The notes: generated from the sequence alone by a model not told the origin. Positions 26,667-37,313 are shown, counted from the stretch's first letter. The stretch: 64,000 nt of DNA from Marinospirillum insulare DSM 21763 (GCF_000686905.1 NZ_KK366037.1:96194-160193), one strand, 5' to 3'. Numbers and translations are program-made.

Positions 26667-27880
26667 TTTATTAACTGCTCAAACACCACAAAACCACCCA
26701 CATAAGTGCCTATAGCCGACCCAAGGGTTGCCATAATAAACACCAACAAGGTACGAGATACACGATTTTTCCACCAGCCTTTTAGTGTGGCAGTATCTTG
26801 GCGTAGTTGTGAAAAATCGGCGACCTTAGGTTTGCGAAAAAATATTTCTGCAGCAGCGGCAACAAAGCCTGCGCCTATGGTTGGGTTAAGCGAAGTTAAA
26901 GGGGCGGCCACAAAAGCTGTTAAAACGGTTAATGGGTGCCCACCTGCTATTAAAACCCCTAAAGCACTTAACCCACCATTAATTAGTACCCAGTCCAGAA
27001 CCATTTGAAGCCCTAAACCTGTGTCGCGGCTAAAACCTATCGCAAACCCAGATAAAATTAATGCTACCACCAGCCAAGGGACATACTTCATCCATTGATT
27101 ACCTGGCGGCACACTGTTTAACACCGCTAGTTGTTCGCTTGGGTCTTCTGGTAGATGCCCATTCAGGCTTTCTTCTAAACCTTTAAGATGGCCTGCACCC
27201 ACCACAACCAATACTTTTTTGTACTGACTATCACCATTTTCTTGCGCCAGCCTAAGTGCCATATAATGATCACGTTCAGCAATTAAAGCTTGGTAGAGCT
27301 GTTTTGAATCAGCAGCAAACTCACTAAAAGTTGACTCAAGCATGTCACCTTCTTTTAGCTTTTCAATGTCTTCAGGAGACACTTTTTGGCGTGAAAACAA
27401 ACTACCCACTAGCCCAGTGATTAACCCTGCTCTTTGCCACCAAGGCACACTACGATAAACGCGTTTTAAAGTGACGCCTACATCTCTATCTATTACTAGC
27501 AAAGGCAGATTTTTTTTACCTGCTTCTTCTATAGCAGCTTTCATTTCTTCACCAGGCGCAATGCCTGATTCTTCTGCTACACGCTGTTGAAAAGAGCCTA
27601 AAGCCAAATTGGCCGCAACCATCCCCGCTTTGCCTTGTTTAATGACTTGAAATAGGTCGAGTTTGGCAAGCGCATCGGGGTCTTTTAAAGAAGCAAAGCG
27701 TGCAGGGCATAACTCTATGGCAACAGCGTCAAATGCATCACTGCTAATTAATTGACGCACCTCATTGGCACTTGCCTTAGAAACATGAGCGGTGCCTAAA
27801 AGGGTATACTCTGTAGCATATTTATGGAGTGTTTTACGCGGACCATCACTGTTTTGCATCGTTAGTTGGCTAGTATTCAT
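26663..27880 (-). CDS. TraB/PrgY-family membrane protein
   Basis: The 405-residue protein has the N-terminal TraB/TIKI-like domain (residues ~25-245) with the GTAHVSKASANEV opening, VAIELCPARF, the LLVIDRDVGVTLKRV block, and a VVVGAGHLKGLEESL motif. About four membrane helices follow (~265-400). Relatives include the enterococcal pheromone-shutdown protein PrgY/TraB and metal-dependent TIKI proteases. The conserved GT-x-H and GxGH residues suggest a metal-binding hydrolase-like site, but bacterial chromosomal members have no proven function. Confidence 0.85.
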   Translation of the reverse strand: MNTSQLTMQNSDGPRKTLHKYATEYTLLGTAHVSKASANEVRQLISSDAFDAVAIELCPARFASLKDPDALAKLDLFQVIKQGKAGMVAANLALGSFQQRVAEESGIAPGEEMKAAIEEAGKKNLPLLVIDRDVGVTLKRVYRSVPWWQRAGLITGLVGSLFSRQKVSPEDIEKLKEGDMLESTFSEFAADSKQLYQALIAERDHYMALRLAQENGDSQYKKVLVVVGAGHLKGLEESLNGHLPEDPSEQLAVLNSVPPGNQWMKYVPWLVVALILSGFAIGFSRDTGLGLQMVLDWVLINGGLSALGVLIAGGHPLTVLTAFVAAPLTSLNPTIGAGFVAAAAEIFFRKPKVADFSQLRQDTATLKGWWKNRVSRTLLVFIMATLGSAIGTYVGGFVVFEQLIN

Positions 27881-28087
27881 GTAGCGTCTCTTGCTGAAAT
27901 CAAGAAAAGCAGCATTAGAACAGACTTACAGCTAAAAGTCAGGCTGGTAGAAGCCGCTTCAGCAGGTATATAATCAGTAACAAAAGTACACAGCATAGAT
28001 ATAAGTTATTAGCATCTAACTAGTTAGACCAGCTATAAAACCAACTATAAAAAAAGTAGTGTGCAACGCGCTTTAAAGGAGATAAAC

Positions 28088-29176
28088 ATGTTTTTTGGCC
28101 ACGCACTTAAAAATGAAAACCTGCAACTGCGTCAACAGCTTGAAGCAACTCAAAGCCAACATCAGCAAGAAGTACATAAGCTGGAGCTAGAAATCAAACG
28201 CTTGCGTAACGAGCATCAAGAAAAATCTACCCAGTGCGTTCACATTGAAAAAGTTCAGCAGGTTAACCAACGCGGCAGCACCATGTTAAATGCCGTGCGT
28301 GATGGCTTAGCCAGAGATACAGACGCGCTGCGTACTGAAAGCAAATCCCTCCAATTGCTAGATGAAATTTTCAACCAAACACGTACAGCGGTTGAGCAGT
28401 TAGACAGACGCGCTAAAGCCATTAGTCAACAAGCTGAACAAAGTTCTACTGGGGCACGCACCCTAGAGGTCACAGCACAAAGTATTGGTAAGCTAATTGG
28501 CAGCATTCAAGAAATATCTGATCAAACCAATTTACTAGCATTAAACGCAGCCATTGAAGCAGCGCGTGCGGGTGAACACGGTCGAGGCTTTGCAGTAGTC
28601 GCTGATGAAGTTAGGCAGTTAGCTGGCAAAGCTAGCTCTGCCAGTGGTGAAATCGAAAAGCTGATTGCTGAAATTATTCGTCAAATTGAAAGCATTCGTC
28701 ACTTAGTTGATGTTAGCCAAGCCAGTGCAGAAGATGTTTCCAGCTCATCTATACAAATAAGCAGCACTGTAGATCAAGTTATCAATAGCTCAGATCACAT
28801 GCAGTCAGTTATTCATAACACAACAACCAATGCCTTCCTTAATACCGTTAAGCTTGATCATGCCGTATGGAAAGCAGGTATTTACCAAAGAATAAGTGAA
28901 GGACGCTTTGAAGAAAGCGCGGGCGACCACACAGCTTGCCGCCTAGGTAAGTGGTATTTTGAAGGTTACGGTTCTAAGCACTACCAACAATTAACTAGCT
29001 TTCGTGACCTTAACAGCCCTCACAAAGCAGTGCATGAGTATGGTAATCAAGCCCTAGAAGCTGGAGCAAGAGGCGATATGGAAACCCTAGTCGCAGCACT
29101 TGAAGCCATGGAAGATGCTGGTCATCAGGTAGTAACCTTTATAGATCAACTGCAAGAAGAGCTAGCAAACAAATAA
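28088..29176 (+). CDS. Soluble chemoreceptor with C-terminal CZB zinc domain
   Basis: I place the start at the ATG at 28088, because TAAAGGAGA lies ~6 bases before it; an in-frame GTG at 28061 has no such site. The 362-residue protein has no membrane segment. An N-terminal coiled coil (~1-60) leads to the MCP signalling hairpin ([20 protein letters not shown]). The C-terminal CZB domain has zinc ligands in HAVW, CRLGKWY and PHKAVH. This layout resembles Helicobacter TlpD, a cytosolic receptor for oxidative or chlorine stress. The signalling hairpin is short, which hints at a non-standard partner array. Confidence 0.92.
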   Translation: MFFGHALKNENLQLRQQLEATQSQHQQEVHKLELEIKRLRNEHQEKSTQCVHIEKVQQVNQRGSTMLNAVRDGLARDTDALRTESKSLQLLDEIFNQTRTAVEQLDRRAKAISQQAEQSSTGARTLEVTAQSIGKLIGSIQEISDQTNLLALNAAIEAARAGEHGRGFAVVADEVRQLAGKASSASGEIEKLIAEIIRQIESIRHLVDVSQASAEDVSSSSIQISSTVDQVINSSDHMQSVIHNTTTNAFLNTVKLDHAVWKAGIYQRISEGRFEESAGDHTACRLGKWYFEGYGSKHYQQLTSFRDLNSPHKAVHEYGNQALEAGARGDMETLVAALEAMEDAGHQVVTFIDQLQEELANK

Positions 29177-29227
29177 CAACTCTAGACACACTTTTTCTAA
29201 CGGACTTAAATTTGAGAGGACTTCAAC

Positions 29228-31141
29228 TTGGCAATCGCTATCCCCTTTAAAAATATTAGCCAGCGCCTAATGCTAGTATTCTTTGTTGTTTTACTTTTAG
29301 CATCAGGAAGCCTTGGGTTAACCGCACTTTACCAATCAACACTCGCTGTTAATGAACAGGTAGAACTGGCTCTTAACAATATTGCAACCAGTGCCAGTGA
29401 TACTGTTCGTAGCCGTATAGACACGCAGCTAGCCACCCTGACTGAGCTAGCAGAACAGCCCATTTTGCAAAACCTTAACCCAGAATCTTTGAGCTATTTA
29501 GGTACAGCAGCCGATAGACTCGGTTACCTAGGTTTAGGTTGGGTCAATACTGCTGGTATTGCTCATTACACCAAAGGCAACACTGCAGACTTAGGCAACC
29601 GTAGCTACATTATTAAAGCCTTTGAAAACCAGACTAATATGTCTAACGTGATTATCAGCCGCGTGGTTAATAAGCCGGTAATCATGCTAGCCACGCCTAT
29701 CAGAGACAAGGCAACACAAAAGGTTAAAGCCGTTCTCATTGCCCGTATGGATGCTTCCCTACTCAGTGAAATTACCGATGACCTAGGCTTTGGCGACAGT
29801 GGTTTTGCTTTTGTGTTAAATGAAAAAGGCATCGTTATTGCCAACCGTGATCGTGAAAAAGTTCTAAACCAATACAACACCCTAGAAACTGGTGACGCAA
29901 CGAGCATTCAAACCTTTTCAAAAATTGTAAATCAGCGTAGTGGCACAACTGACTTATTGCTAGAAGCAGATGGTCAAGACTACCTAGTCGGCTTTGCGCC
30001 CATTGCCAACACTGGCTGGGTATTAGGTGTCTCTGCTAAAAACACTGAGGTTTTTCAAAGACTAGGCTTACTACAGTGGCTACTAGGTTTAATGTCGATA
30101 GCTGCAATTGCCGTGGGTATGTTTTTAGCTTGGGCCTTTAGTCAGCGCATTGTTATTAAACCACTTCAGCACATTAAAGATGTAGTACAACAAGTGCAGC
30201 AAACTGGCAATTTACAGCTTAGAGTAAAACTTAAAGGCCAGGATGAAATGGCTGTGACTGGTCAAGCCTTTAATGCAATGATGAACTCCTTCCAAGAGCT
30301 AGTTACCCGAATGACCAGCTCTACTGAGGAGTTGTTTGCTGCTTCTGAACAGTTAGATAAAAACAGCAAAACATTATTGAACGATTCTAACCAACAAGAA
30401 TCTATGACAACCCAGCTAGTTGCTGCGTTAGATGAAATGAACAGTGCTATCCATGAAGTAGCACAAAATACTGTTTGGGCTTCTGAACGAGCTGAAGCTG
30501 CAGTAGAACAAACCGACGAAGGACGAGAGCAGGTTGAAACCAGCCAAAGAACCATTGATCAGCTAGAAGAAGAAGTAGTTGATGCAGCTTCTATTGTTTC
30601 TGAGTTGAATAACCAAACAGAAGAAATAGACCAGGTACTTAGTATTATTAGCAGCATTGCAGAACAAACCAACTTGTTAGCACTAAATGCCGCAATAGAG
30701 GCAGCCAGAGCGGGTGAGCATGGTCGTGGTTTTGCGGTGGTTGCTGATGAAGTAAGGTCTTTGGCCGGTAATTCACAACAAGCGGCGGGTAATATTCGTG
30801 AAAAAATTGAAAGCTTCCGCCATGCTGCACAACAAGCCTTAACCAAGATGCAGCAGTGCAGCAGCTTTGCCGCCGAAGGTACAGAAAGCTCTCGACTCTC
30901 TACCGAGCGTTTTAATGTTACCGCTGACTCAACCCGAGAAATTCTTGGTTTAAACCAGCAAATAGCTACTGCCACTGAAGAACAAAGTGCTGTTGTTTCA
31001 GAACTTAACTTAACTCTAAACCAGTTAAATGATGGGATTCGTAATGTCACTAACAATGCTAGGGATACAGCTGCGGCATCGACTCAGCTAACCAAGCTGG
31101 CACAGACGTTAAGAAAAGAAGCCAGTCACTTTAAAATTTAG
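29228..31141 (+). CDS. Transmembrane chemoreceptor with double Cache domain
   Basis: Translation probably starts at a TTG preceded 7 bases upstream by GAGAGGA; the next in-frame ATG (residue 14) is inside the first membrane helix and has no ribosome site. The 637-residue receptor has TM1 (~14-33), a dCache-type ligand domain (~35-280, with [15 protein letters not shown] and [10 protein letters not shown]), TM2 (~285-303), HAMP, and a long MCP hairpin with [21 protein letters not shown]. There is no C-terminal CheR-tethering pentapeptide. It follows the soluble receptor by 51 bases and is probably co-transcribed. Cache ligands are often amino or organic acids; not determined here. Confidence 0.94.
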   Translation: MAIAIPFKNISQRLMLVFFVVLLLASGSLGLTALYQSTLAVNEQVELALNNIATSASDTVRSRIDTQLATLTELAEQPILQNLNPESLSYLGTAADRLGYLGLGWVNTAGIAHYTKGNTADLGNRSYIIKAFENQTNMSNVIISRVVNKPVIMLATPIRDKATQKVKAVLIARMDASLLSEITDDLGFGDSGFAFVLNEKGIVIANRDREKVLNQYNTLETGDATSIQTFSKIVNQRSGTTDLLLEADGQDYLVGFAPIANTGWVLGVSAKNTEVFQRLGLLQWLLGLMSIAAIAVGMFLAWAFSQRIVIKPLQHIKDVVQQVQQTGNLQLRVKLKGQDEMAVTGQAFNAMMNSFQELVTRMTSSTEELFAASEQLDKNSKTLLNDSNQQESMTTQLVAALDEMNSAIHEVAQNTVWASERAEAAVEQTDEGREQVETSQRTIDQLEEEVVDAASIVSELNNQTEEIDQVLSIISSIAEQTNLLALNAAIEAARAGEHGRGFAVVADEVRSLAGNSQQAAGNIREKIESFRHAAQQALTKMQQCSSFAAEGTESSRLSTERFNVTADSTREILGLNQQIATATEEQSAVVSELNLTLNQLNDGIRNVTNNARDTAAASTQLTKLAQTLRKEASHFKI

Positions 31142-31184
31142 AGTCAGCTATAAATCTTAAAGCGCAATCTAAAAAGCGAAAGCT

Positions 31185-31213
31185 AAAAAAAGCCTCAATC
31201 TGAGGCTTTTTTT
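31185..31213. terminator. Bidirectional rho-independent terminator
   Basis: A perfect 13-base-pair stem (31185-31197 with 31201-31213, AAAAAAAGCCTCA) closes a 3-base loop. It ends the chemoreceptor transcript on the plus strand and the suf operon on the minus strand, one base after the sufT stop. Confidence 0.93.
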
Positions 31214-31214
31214 A

Positions 31215-31769
31215 TTAGAACATACCCAGCTCTAATTGCGCATCTTCCGACATCATCTGGCGTGACCAAGGGGGGTTAAATACGATTTCAGTATTCACCG
31301 AACTTAAATCTTCAGCACCTAGCAGCTTGCGCCTTGCATCAGCTGCTATTACTTCACCCATACCGCAACCCGGTGCAGTTAGGGTCATTTTAATATTGAG
31401 CATTTTACGGCCATCAATTAGGTCGACAATTTTCATATCATAAACTAAACCTAAATCGACGATATTGACTGGGATTTCTGGGTCAAAACAGGTGCGTAGC
31501 TGGTCCCAAGCAAAGTCCATTATCTGCTCATTGCTAGCACCCTTAGCCAATTTAGGCTGTTTAAGGCTAGGCAAACCTAAAGCATCTAGATTAATGCCTT
31601 CAATCATATACATGCGGCCCTGATGACCCACACTCACCGTGCTGCCTTTGGCCTGCATAATTTCTACTTCTTCACCTTCTGGCAAACTAATGGTTAAGCC
31701 AAAAGGAACTGAAATAACCTCGGTTTCTCGCAAGAGGTTTAGCTTATCGCCTTTTTTAACACTACTCAT
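31215..31769 (-). CDS. sufT: Fe-S assembly protein SufT (DUF59/MIP18)
   Basis: The 184-residue protein has an N-terminal extension with a GLTISLPEGEEVEIMQ segment typical of the stand-alone SufT family. The MIP18/DUF59 domain follows (residues ~85-170): CFDPEIPVNIVDLGLVYD, then MTLTAPGCGMGEVIAADAR with the conserved T-x-x-G-C-x-M motif Cys, and NPPWSRQMMSEDA. SufT helps deliver or mature Fe-S clusters on client proteins. It is last in the suf operon, 31 bases after sufS. Confidence 0.93.
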   Translation of the reverse strand: MSSVKKGDKLNLLRETEVISVPFGLTISLPEGEEVEIMQAKGSTVSVGHQGRMYMIEGINLDALGLPSLKQPKLAKGASNEQIMDFAWDQLRTCFDPEIPVNIVDLGLVYDMKIVDLIDGRKMLNIKMTLTAPGCGMGEVIAADARRKLLGAEDLSSVNTEIVFNPPWSRQMMSEDAQLELGMF

Positions 31770-31800
31770 AATTAACTCGGCTCATAACATCTCCAGTGGG

Positions 31801-33054
31801 CTAAACCAGCATTTCTCTAACCCGCTTAAGTGCAGCAACAAATACATCCACTTCTTCTAGGGTGTTGTAAGCTGCAAAAGAAACACGCGCAGTGGCGGTT
31901 ACGCCTAGGTGCTCTAACACTGGCATAGCACAGTGGTGGCCGGTACGCAGGGCAACGCCTAGCTGGTCGGTGAGCAAGCCAATGTCTTGGGCATGAGCGC
32001 CTTCTAACACAAAAGAAATAACCCCTACCTTGCCACTGGCTTCACCCAAAATACGCAAACCTGGTAACTCAGCTTTCATCTGCTGGGTAGCATAGGCTAA
32101 GAGCTGATTTTCCCAAGCGCCAATAGCATCTGCACCAATTTTTTGCATCCAATCCACCGCTGCACCTAAACCTATGGCAGCAGCAATCGCCGGTGTACCC
32201 GCTTCAAATTTATGCGGCAGTTGGGCGTAGGTGGTTTTTTCAAAAGAGACCTGCTCAATCATATCGCCACCACCCTGCCAAGGCGGCATGGCTTCTAGCA
32301 AAGCTTCTTTACCATAGAGCACGCCTATACCCGTTGGGCCGTACATTTTATGCCCAGAAAAAACATAGAAATCGGCATCTAAGGCTTGCACGTCTACACT
32401 TTGATGCGGCACACCCTGAGCGCCATCCACCAATACAGGAATATTTAAAGCCCTAGCAACAGGAATAATTTCATCCAGCGGCGTAACTGTTCCCAAAGCG
32501 TTAGAGACTTGGGTTATGGCTAAAAACTTAACCTTAGGCGTTAACAGCTCAAAAAAAGCTTCCATATTTAAGCTGCCATCAGCCAAAACAGGAATAATTA
32601 CCAACTCAATACCCAGTTGCTCGCGCAGCATTTGCCAAGGCACTATGTTGGCGTGGTGCTCCATCATCGACAACATTACCTGGTCACCCGCTTTTAAGTT
32701 CGCTCTGCCCCAACTTTGCGCCACTAAATTAATGCTTTCAGTCGTGCCACGGGTAAAAATAATTTCTTTACTAGAAGCCGCATTAATAAAGCCCTGCACT
32801 TTTTCACGCGCCAGCTCATGAGCATCGGTCGCTTCTTGAGAAAGGGTATGCAAACCTCGGTGAATATTAGCGTTGGTTTTACGGTAATAATCATCCATGG
32901 CTTGAATAACTGCGGCTGGCTTTTGACTAGTCGCTGCGTTATCTAAATACACCAAGGGCTTGCCATTGACTTCACGCGCTAAAATGGGGAAGCAAGCCCT
33001 TAAAGCTTGCAAATCATAGCTTGGCTGAGTGAGGTTAGTTTTGGCTAGATTCAT
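31801..33054 (-). CDS. sufS: Cysteine desulfurase SufS
   Basis: SufS removes sulfur from cysteine for Fe-S cluster assembly. The 417-residue class II desulfurase has the PLP lysine Lys236 in FSGHKMYGPTG and the persulfide-forming Cys375 in RTGHHCAMP. The N-terminal extension typical of SufS (YLDNAATSQKP) is intact. The start overlaps the sufD stop by 4 bases, suggesting coupling. SufS enzymes normally need SufE or SufU to take the sulfur; neither is encoded in this operon. Confidence 0.96.
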   Translation of the reverse strand: MNLAKTNLTQPSYDLQALRACFPILAREVNGKPLVYLDNAATSQKPAAVIQAMDDYYRKTNANIHRGLHTLSQEATDAHELAREKVQGFINAASSKEIIFTRGTTESINLVAQSWGRANLKAGDQVMLSMMEHHANIVPWQMLREQLGIELVIIPVLADGSLNMEAFFELLTPKVKFLAITQVSNALGTVTPLDEIIPVARALNIPVLVDGAQGVPHQSVDVQALDADFYVFSGHKMYGPTGIGVLYGKEALLEAMPPWQGGGDMIEQVSFEKTTYAQLPHKFEAGTPAIAAAIGLGAAVDWMQKIGADAIGAWENQLLAYATQQMKAELPGLRILGEASGKVGVISFVLEGAHAQDIGLLTDQLGVALRTGHHCAMPVLEHLGVTATARVSFAAYNTLEEVDVFVAALKRVREMLV

Positions 33055-34361
33055 TGAATTAAATCCAACTCAATTTTATGCGGCAACTGCCCAGCAACGG
33101 CGGTTTCTACTAGGTTATAAATTGCTGGAAGCTCTAGTTTGTCGATCACTTCGTTCGCAAAAGCTAGGGTTAACAAACCTCTGGCTTCTTCTTCACCGAT
33201 ACCGCGTGATCTAAGAAAAAACAGCGCGTCCATATCTAGCTGGCCTGTAGTTGCACCATGCGCACACTTAACATCGTCGGCATAAATTTCTAGCTCTGGC
33301 TTAGCATTTATTAGAGCTTGGTCACTTAATAACAGGTTAGCGTTATTTTGTACTGCCTGTATTTTTTGGCTGTCTTTCTTAACAATAACCATGCTATTAA
33401 ACACACCACTAGCCCGATCATTCATAATGGTTTTATAGGTTTCAAAGCTATTGGTCAGCGGCGCGTTGTGGTTAACCAACGTATGAATATCCATGTGCTG
33501 ACGGTTGCGACCAAACAGCAAGCCAGCAAAATCACACTCGGCACCTGTACCGTTTAGGTCGCAAACTAAATCATCACGCACCAGCTTGCCGCCTAGGTTC
33601 ATTTGATGACTGGTGTAACGGCTGTCACGCTTTTGTTCAATTTGAATGCGACCCACCCACCACTCTTTATCGCTAGGCTGCTGCAACAAGGTATGGTGAA
33701 TTTTTGCGTTACGCTCCATCACTCCCTCAACCACACGGTTGGTGAAGTTTTTGGCTTCTTCTGCACCAATAAAATGCTCAATTAATTGCAGCTCACTGCT
33801 TGCGCCAGCGGCAATTAAAATACGTGGATGCGACATAACTGCTTCTTCAGTCGCAGTAGAAAGGTAGGTCACTAACAAAGGCTTATCTACCTTTTGGTTG
33901 TTTCCCACACGCACCACCACACCTTCACTTACAAAAGCAAAGTTAAGCGCGGTAAATACATCCACATCTATTCCGGCTAAACGCCCCATCATACCGCTGG
34001 TCAGTTCAAGCTCGGTTGCTAAGGCTTGGGATAAGGGCTCTATAACCACTGCATCTTGAATGCCTTCTAGGTTAGAAAGCTCTTTGCATAACAAGCCATC
34101 AACAAACACCAGCTGGTAAGCATCTAGCTGCAAACCTTTGTCAGCCATAAGCTGTTGGGCTGCTTGCTGGTCATAATCCGTAGCGAGTTTAAAGTCACGC
34201 TTGGCTAAGGCTTTGGTATCGGTGTATTTCCAATACTCAATAGCAGGCGTAGGAAAACCTAAGTGCTCAAAGCGTGCAAAAGCCGCAATACGCTGACTTT
34301 TTAACCAGCCATCGTCTGCACCTTGGTTAAAGGCTTCAAAGACTTGGGCATAGTGTTTCAT
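33051..34361 (-). CDS. sufD: Fe-S scaffold subunit SufD
   Basis: SufD pairs with SufB in the SufBC2D scaffold. The 436-residue protein has the N-terminal helical region ([34 protein letters not shown]) and the right-handed beta-helix core. The C-terminal segment [27 protein letters not shown] holds the conserved C-x-H-G-A-T pattern, including the His implicated in iron handling. It overlaps sufC by 4 bases and sufS by 4 bases. Confidence 0.96.
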   Translation of the reverse strand: MKHYAQVFEAFNQGADDGWLKSQRIAAFARFEHLGFPTPAIEYWKYTDTKALAKRDFKLATDYDQQAAQQLMADKGLQLDAYQLVFVDGLLCKELSNLEGIQDAVVIEPLSQALATELELTSGMMGRLAGIDVDVFTALNFAFVSEGVVVRVGNNQKVDKPLLVTYLSTATEEAVMSHPRILIAAGASSELQLIEHFIGAEEAKNFTNRVVEGVMERNAKIHHTLLQQPSDKEWWVGRIQIEQKRDSRYTSHQMNLGGKLVRDDLVCDLNGTGAECDFAGLLFGRNRQHMDIHTLVNHNAPLTNSFETYKTIMNDRASGVFNSMVIVKKDSQKIQAVQNNANLLLSDQALINAKPELEIYADDVKCAHGATTGQLDMDALFFLRSRGIGEEEARGLLTLAFANEVIDKLELPAIYNLVETAVAGQLPHKIELDLIQ

Positions 34362-35116
34362 GCCGTTTCCTCCACTACCCAGTCATAACCCCTATCTTCT
34401 AGCTCTAATGCCAAAGACTTATCGCCCGTTTTAATAATTTGACCATCGCTTAAAACGTGAACAAAGTCTGGCTCAATATAATCTAATAAACGCTGATAGT
34501 GGGTAATCATTAAAAAGCTACGACCTGCATCACGCAAAGAGTTAACCCCTTCAGAAACCACTTTTAAGGCATCAATATCTAGGCCTGAGTCTATTTCATC
34601 GAGCAGCACTAACTTAGGCTCTAAAATCAGCATTTGTAGAATTTCATTACGCTTTTTTTCACCGCCAGAAAAGCCTTCGTTGACAGCACGGTGTAAAAAG
34701 CTATTGTCGATTTTCATAAACTTAAGCTTTTCACGCACTAGCTTCATAAAGGTAGGCGCTTCAATTTCAGGTTCACCCCGTGCTTTACGCTGGGCATTTA
34801 AGGCTGCTTTGAGTAGATAAACATTTTTCACACCTGGAATTTCTACAGGGTATTGGAAAGCCAGCATAAGGCCTGCACAAGCCCTTTCTTCAACACTCAT
34901 TTCAAACAGGTCTTTACCAAAAAAGGTAACTGAGCCACTGGTCACTTCGTAATCACTACGCCCTGCCAATACCGCAGAGAGGGTAGATTTACCCGAACCA
35001 TTGGGACCCATAATGGCGTGAACTTCCCCAGGTTTAATGCTTAGGCTAAGGCCTTTAAGAATGGGTTTGCCTTCTACCTTGGCGTGTAAGTCTTTAATCT
35101 CGATCATCTTGGTCAT
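34358..35116 (-). CDS. sufC: Fe-S assembly ATPase SufC
   Basis: SufC is the ABC-type ATPase of the SufBC2D complex. The 252-residue protein has Walker A (GPNGSGKST), a Q-loop ([10 protein letters not shown]), the signature [11 protein letters not shown] and Walker B ([12 protein letters not shown]), plus the H-loop His (MITHYQRLL). It overlaps sufD and follows sufB by 49 bases. Confidence 0.97.
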   Translation of the reverse strand: MTKMIEIKDLHAKVEGKPILKGLSLSIKPGEVHAIMGPNGSGKSTLSAVLAGRSDYEVTSGSVTFFGKDLFEMSVEERACAGLMLAFQYPVEIPGVKNVYLLKAALNAQRKARGEPEIEAPTFMKLVREKLKFMKIDNSFLHRAVNEGFSGGEKKRNEILQMLILEPKLVLLDEIDSGLDIDALKVVSEGVNSLRDAGRSFLMITHYQRLLDYIEPDFVHVLSDGQIIKTGDKSLALELEDRGYDWVVEETA

Positions 35117-35165
35117 CTCTTTATAAACTAGCTATTTGTATAGGTTTAAATCAGTGGTTAATCAC

Positions 35166-36623
35166 TTAACCAACTGCGCCTTCTAGGCTCACGTTCAATA
35201 GGGCTTCGGCTTCTACAGCAAATTCCATAGGCAGCTCTTGGAAAACATCTTTACAGAAGCCGTTCACTATCATGTTGACCGAATCTTCTTCTGAAATTCC
35301 ACGTTGCATACAATAAAAAAGCTGGTCTTCACCAATTTTTGATGTAGTTGCTTCGTGTTCAACCTGTGCAGAAGCATTACCTATTTCTTGATAAGGGAAG
35401 GTGTGTGCGCCACATTTATCACCTAGTAATAAAGAGTCACACTGAGTAAAGTTGCGGGCATTTTTGGCACTGGGCAGTATTTTTACTAGGCCACGGTAAG
35501 ACTGGTTAGACCGACCTGCTGAAATGCCTTTAGAAATAATGGTCGAGCGACTGCCTTCACCTAAATGAATCATTTTGGTGCCAGTGTCTGCCTGCTGGAA
35601 ATTATTGGTGACCGCTACTGAATAAAACTCACCCACTGAATCTTTACCACGCAAAATACAGCTAGGGTATTTCCAAGTAATTGCCGAACCTGTTTCTACT
35701 TGAGTCCAGCTAATTTTGGAACGATCACCACGACAATCGCCACGTTTGGTAACAAAGTTGTAAATACCGCCCAAGCCTTCTTCATCACCTGGGTACCAGT
35801 TTTGTACTGTTGAATATTTAATGTAGGCATCGTCTAAAGCAACCAACTCAACCACCGCTGCGTGCAGTTGGTTTTCATCACGCATGGGTGCTGTACAACC
35901 TTCTAGGTAGCTTACTTGTGCGCCTTCTTCACAAATAATTAACGTGCGCTCAAACTGCCCAGTATTGGCTGCGTTAATACGGAAGTAGGTTGAAAGTTCC
36001 ATAGGACAAGTAACGCCCTTAGGCACAAATACAAACGAACCATCAGTGAAAACCGCAGCATTGAGTGCGGCGTAGAAGTTATCAGTTTTAGAGACCACTG
36101 TGCCTAGGTATTTTTTAACTAGCTCTGGGTGGTTCTGTACTGCTTCAGAAATAGAACAGAAAATCACTCCTGCTTCGGCAAGTTCTTTTTTAAAGGTAGT
36201 ACCTACAGAAACCGAATCAAAAACCGCATCAACCGCCACGCCTCGAACACCGGCAAGTGCCGCACGTTCATGCAGTGGAATACCTAGTTTTTCAAAGGTT
36301 TCTAATAGCTTAGGGTCTACTTCATCGAGGCTTTTAGGAGCGTTTTTGTCTTTAGCACCGGGCGCTGAATAGTAGGAAACCGCTTGATAATCTATTTTGG
36401 GGTATTCAATATTCGCCCAAGCTTGCGGGTCGTGCATTTCTTTCCATAGTGCAAAAGCTTCTAAACGCCAGTCTAGCAGCCATTGCGGCTCTTCTTTTTT
36501 GCTGGAAATGTAACGAATAACATCTTCGTCCAGCCCAGGCGGTAGAGTATAACTTTCTATATCGGTTACGAAGCCTTGCTTGTATTCACTGCTAACAAGT
36601 TGCTCCATTTCTTCATTTGCCAT
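35166..36623 (-). CDS. sufB: Fe-S scaffold subunit SufB
   Basis: SufB is the scaffold on which the nascent cluster forms. The 485-residue protein has the standard N-terminal region ([28 protein letters not shown]), and in the core LEGCTAPM with the conserved Cys. The C-terminal [23 protein letters not shown] and [22 protein letters not shown] blocks carry the Cys and Glu residues used in sulfur transfer and cluster assembly. It is the first structural gene after sufR, with 177 bases between, in which a dispersed hairpin repeat sits. Confidence 0.97.
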   Translation of the reverse strand: MANEEMEQLVSSEYKQGFVTDIESYTLPPGLDEDVIRYISSKKEEPQWLLDWRLEAFALWKEMHDPQAWANIEYPKIDYQAVSYYSAPGAKDKNAPKSLDEVDPKLLETFEKLGIPLHERAALAGVRGVAVDAVFDSVSVGTTFKKELAEAGVIFCSISEAVQNHPELVKKYLGTVVSKTDNFYAALNAAVFTDGSFVFVPKGVTCPMELSTYFRINAANTGQFERTLIICEEGAQVSYLEGCTAPMRDENQLHAAVVELVALDDAYIKYSTVQNWYPGDEEGLGGIYNFVTKRGDCRGDRSKISWTQVETGSAITWKYPSCILRGKDSVGEFYSVAVTNNFQQADTGTKMIHLGEGSRSTIISKGISAGRSNQSYRGLVKILPSAKNARNFTQCDSLLLGDKCGAHTFPYQEIGNASAQVEHEATTSKIGEDQLFYCMQRGISEEDSVNMIVNGFCKDVFQELPMEFAVEAEALLNVSLEGAVG

Positions 36624-36673
36624 GCTGGTCTCCGGACATCATCAAGTCTTATTTATAATCTTGGTTTCTTACT

Positions 36674-36785
36674 GGCTGGCTTTTGTAGGCTATACTTCTT
36701 CAGGACGCGTAAATACATCCCTGTAAGCTCTGGCCACAACGTCCTGTTGTGGACAGCCTGAAGAAGCAACACCCTACCGCCAGCC
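36674..36785 (+). repeat. Dispersed double-hairpin repeat, copy D
   Basis: The fourth copy lies between sufR and sufB. Outer arms start GGCTGGC (36674-36680) and end CCGCCAGCC (to 36785), with TTCTTCAGG / CCTGAAGAA as the inner part of the arms. The core is GTAAATACATCCCTGTAAGCTC, and the inner hairpin is CCACAAC (36734-36740) with GTTGTGG (36746-36752). It would be transcribed within the sufR-sufB message and could alter mRNA stability or spacing between regulator and structural genes (inference). Confidence 0.8.
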
Positions 36786-36800
36786 TTTTGGTATTAATAT

Positions 36801-37259
36801 TTACCCTACCTCATGCAAAGTTTGTGTTTGTATCTGTATCCAAGGCAGTTTTATTGGCTGAGTTTGCGCCAACTGAGTCAAGGTGACTGAAGCGAGTAGC
36901 TGGTGCACCGCTAGGGTTACTCGCTGCCAGTTGTTGGCAACGCCACACTGGCTAATTAGGTCACACTGAGAATCTTCTAAACTGCACTCTGTCATCGCTA
37001 CCGGCCCCTCTATTGCCGCTATCAAGTCATTCACTGTAATTCGGTGCGCTTCTTTAGCTAGCTGATAACCACCCTGCACGCCCCTTTGTGAAACAAGTAA
37101 TTCTGCTTTAATCAACATTTTAAGCAGCTTGCTAACGGTTGGGCGAGGCAAGCCGAGTTCATCCGCCAGTGCTTTAGTGGTATAAAGTCGCTGCGGTTCT
37201 CTTGCTAGCTGCGCCATAATAACCACAGCGTAATCAGTGAGTTTACTCAGTTTTAGCAC
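36801..37259 (-). CDS. sufR: Rrf2-family suf operon regulator SufR
   Basis: The 152-residue protein is an Rrf2/IscR-type regulator: an N-terminal winged helix-turn-helix (LYTTKALADELGLPRPTVSKLLKML), the GVQGGYQLAKE wing, and a three-cysteine cluster Cys92, Cys99 and Cys105 that should bind an Fe-S cluster. Its place at the head of a suf operon matches the proteobacterial SUF-associated Rrf2 regulator rather than cyanobacterial SufR, which is unrelated. It probably represses its own operon when clusters are plentiful. Confidence 0.9.
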   Translation of the reverse strand: MLKLSKLTDYAVVIMAQLAREPQRLYTTKALADELGLPRPTVSKLLKMLIKAELLVSQRGVQGGYQLAKEAHRITVNDLIAAIEGPVAMTECSLEDSQCDLISQCGVANNWQRVTLAVHQLLASVTLTQLAQTQPIKLPWIQIQTQTLHEVG

Positions 37260-37313
37260 TTGCTTTCCTTTGTCACTAACAATAGGTTCTCGGCTTCCTT
37301 CTAATAGGAGACC

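Noticed and set aside
27930-27965. Another sigma-28-like match upstream of the soluble chemoreceptor
   Set aside because: The spacing is one base too long and the -10 box matches only GCCG.
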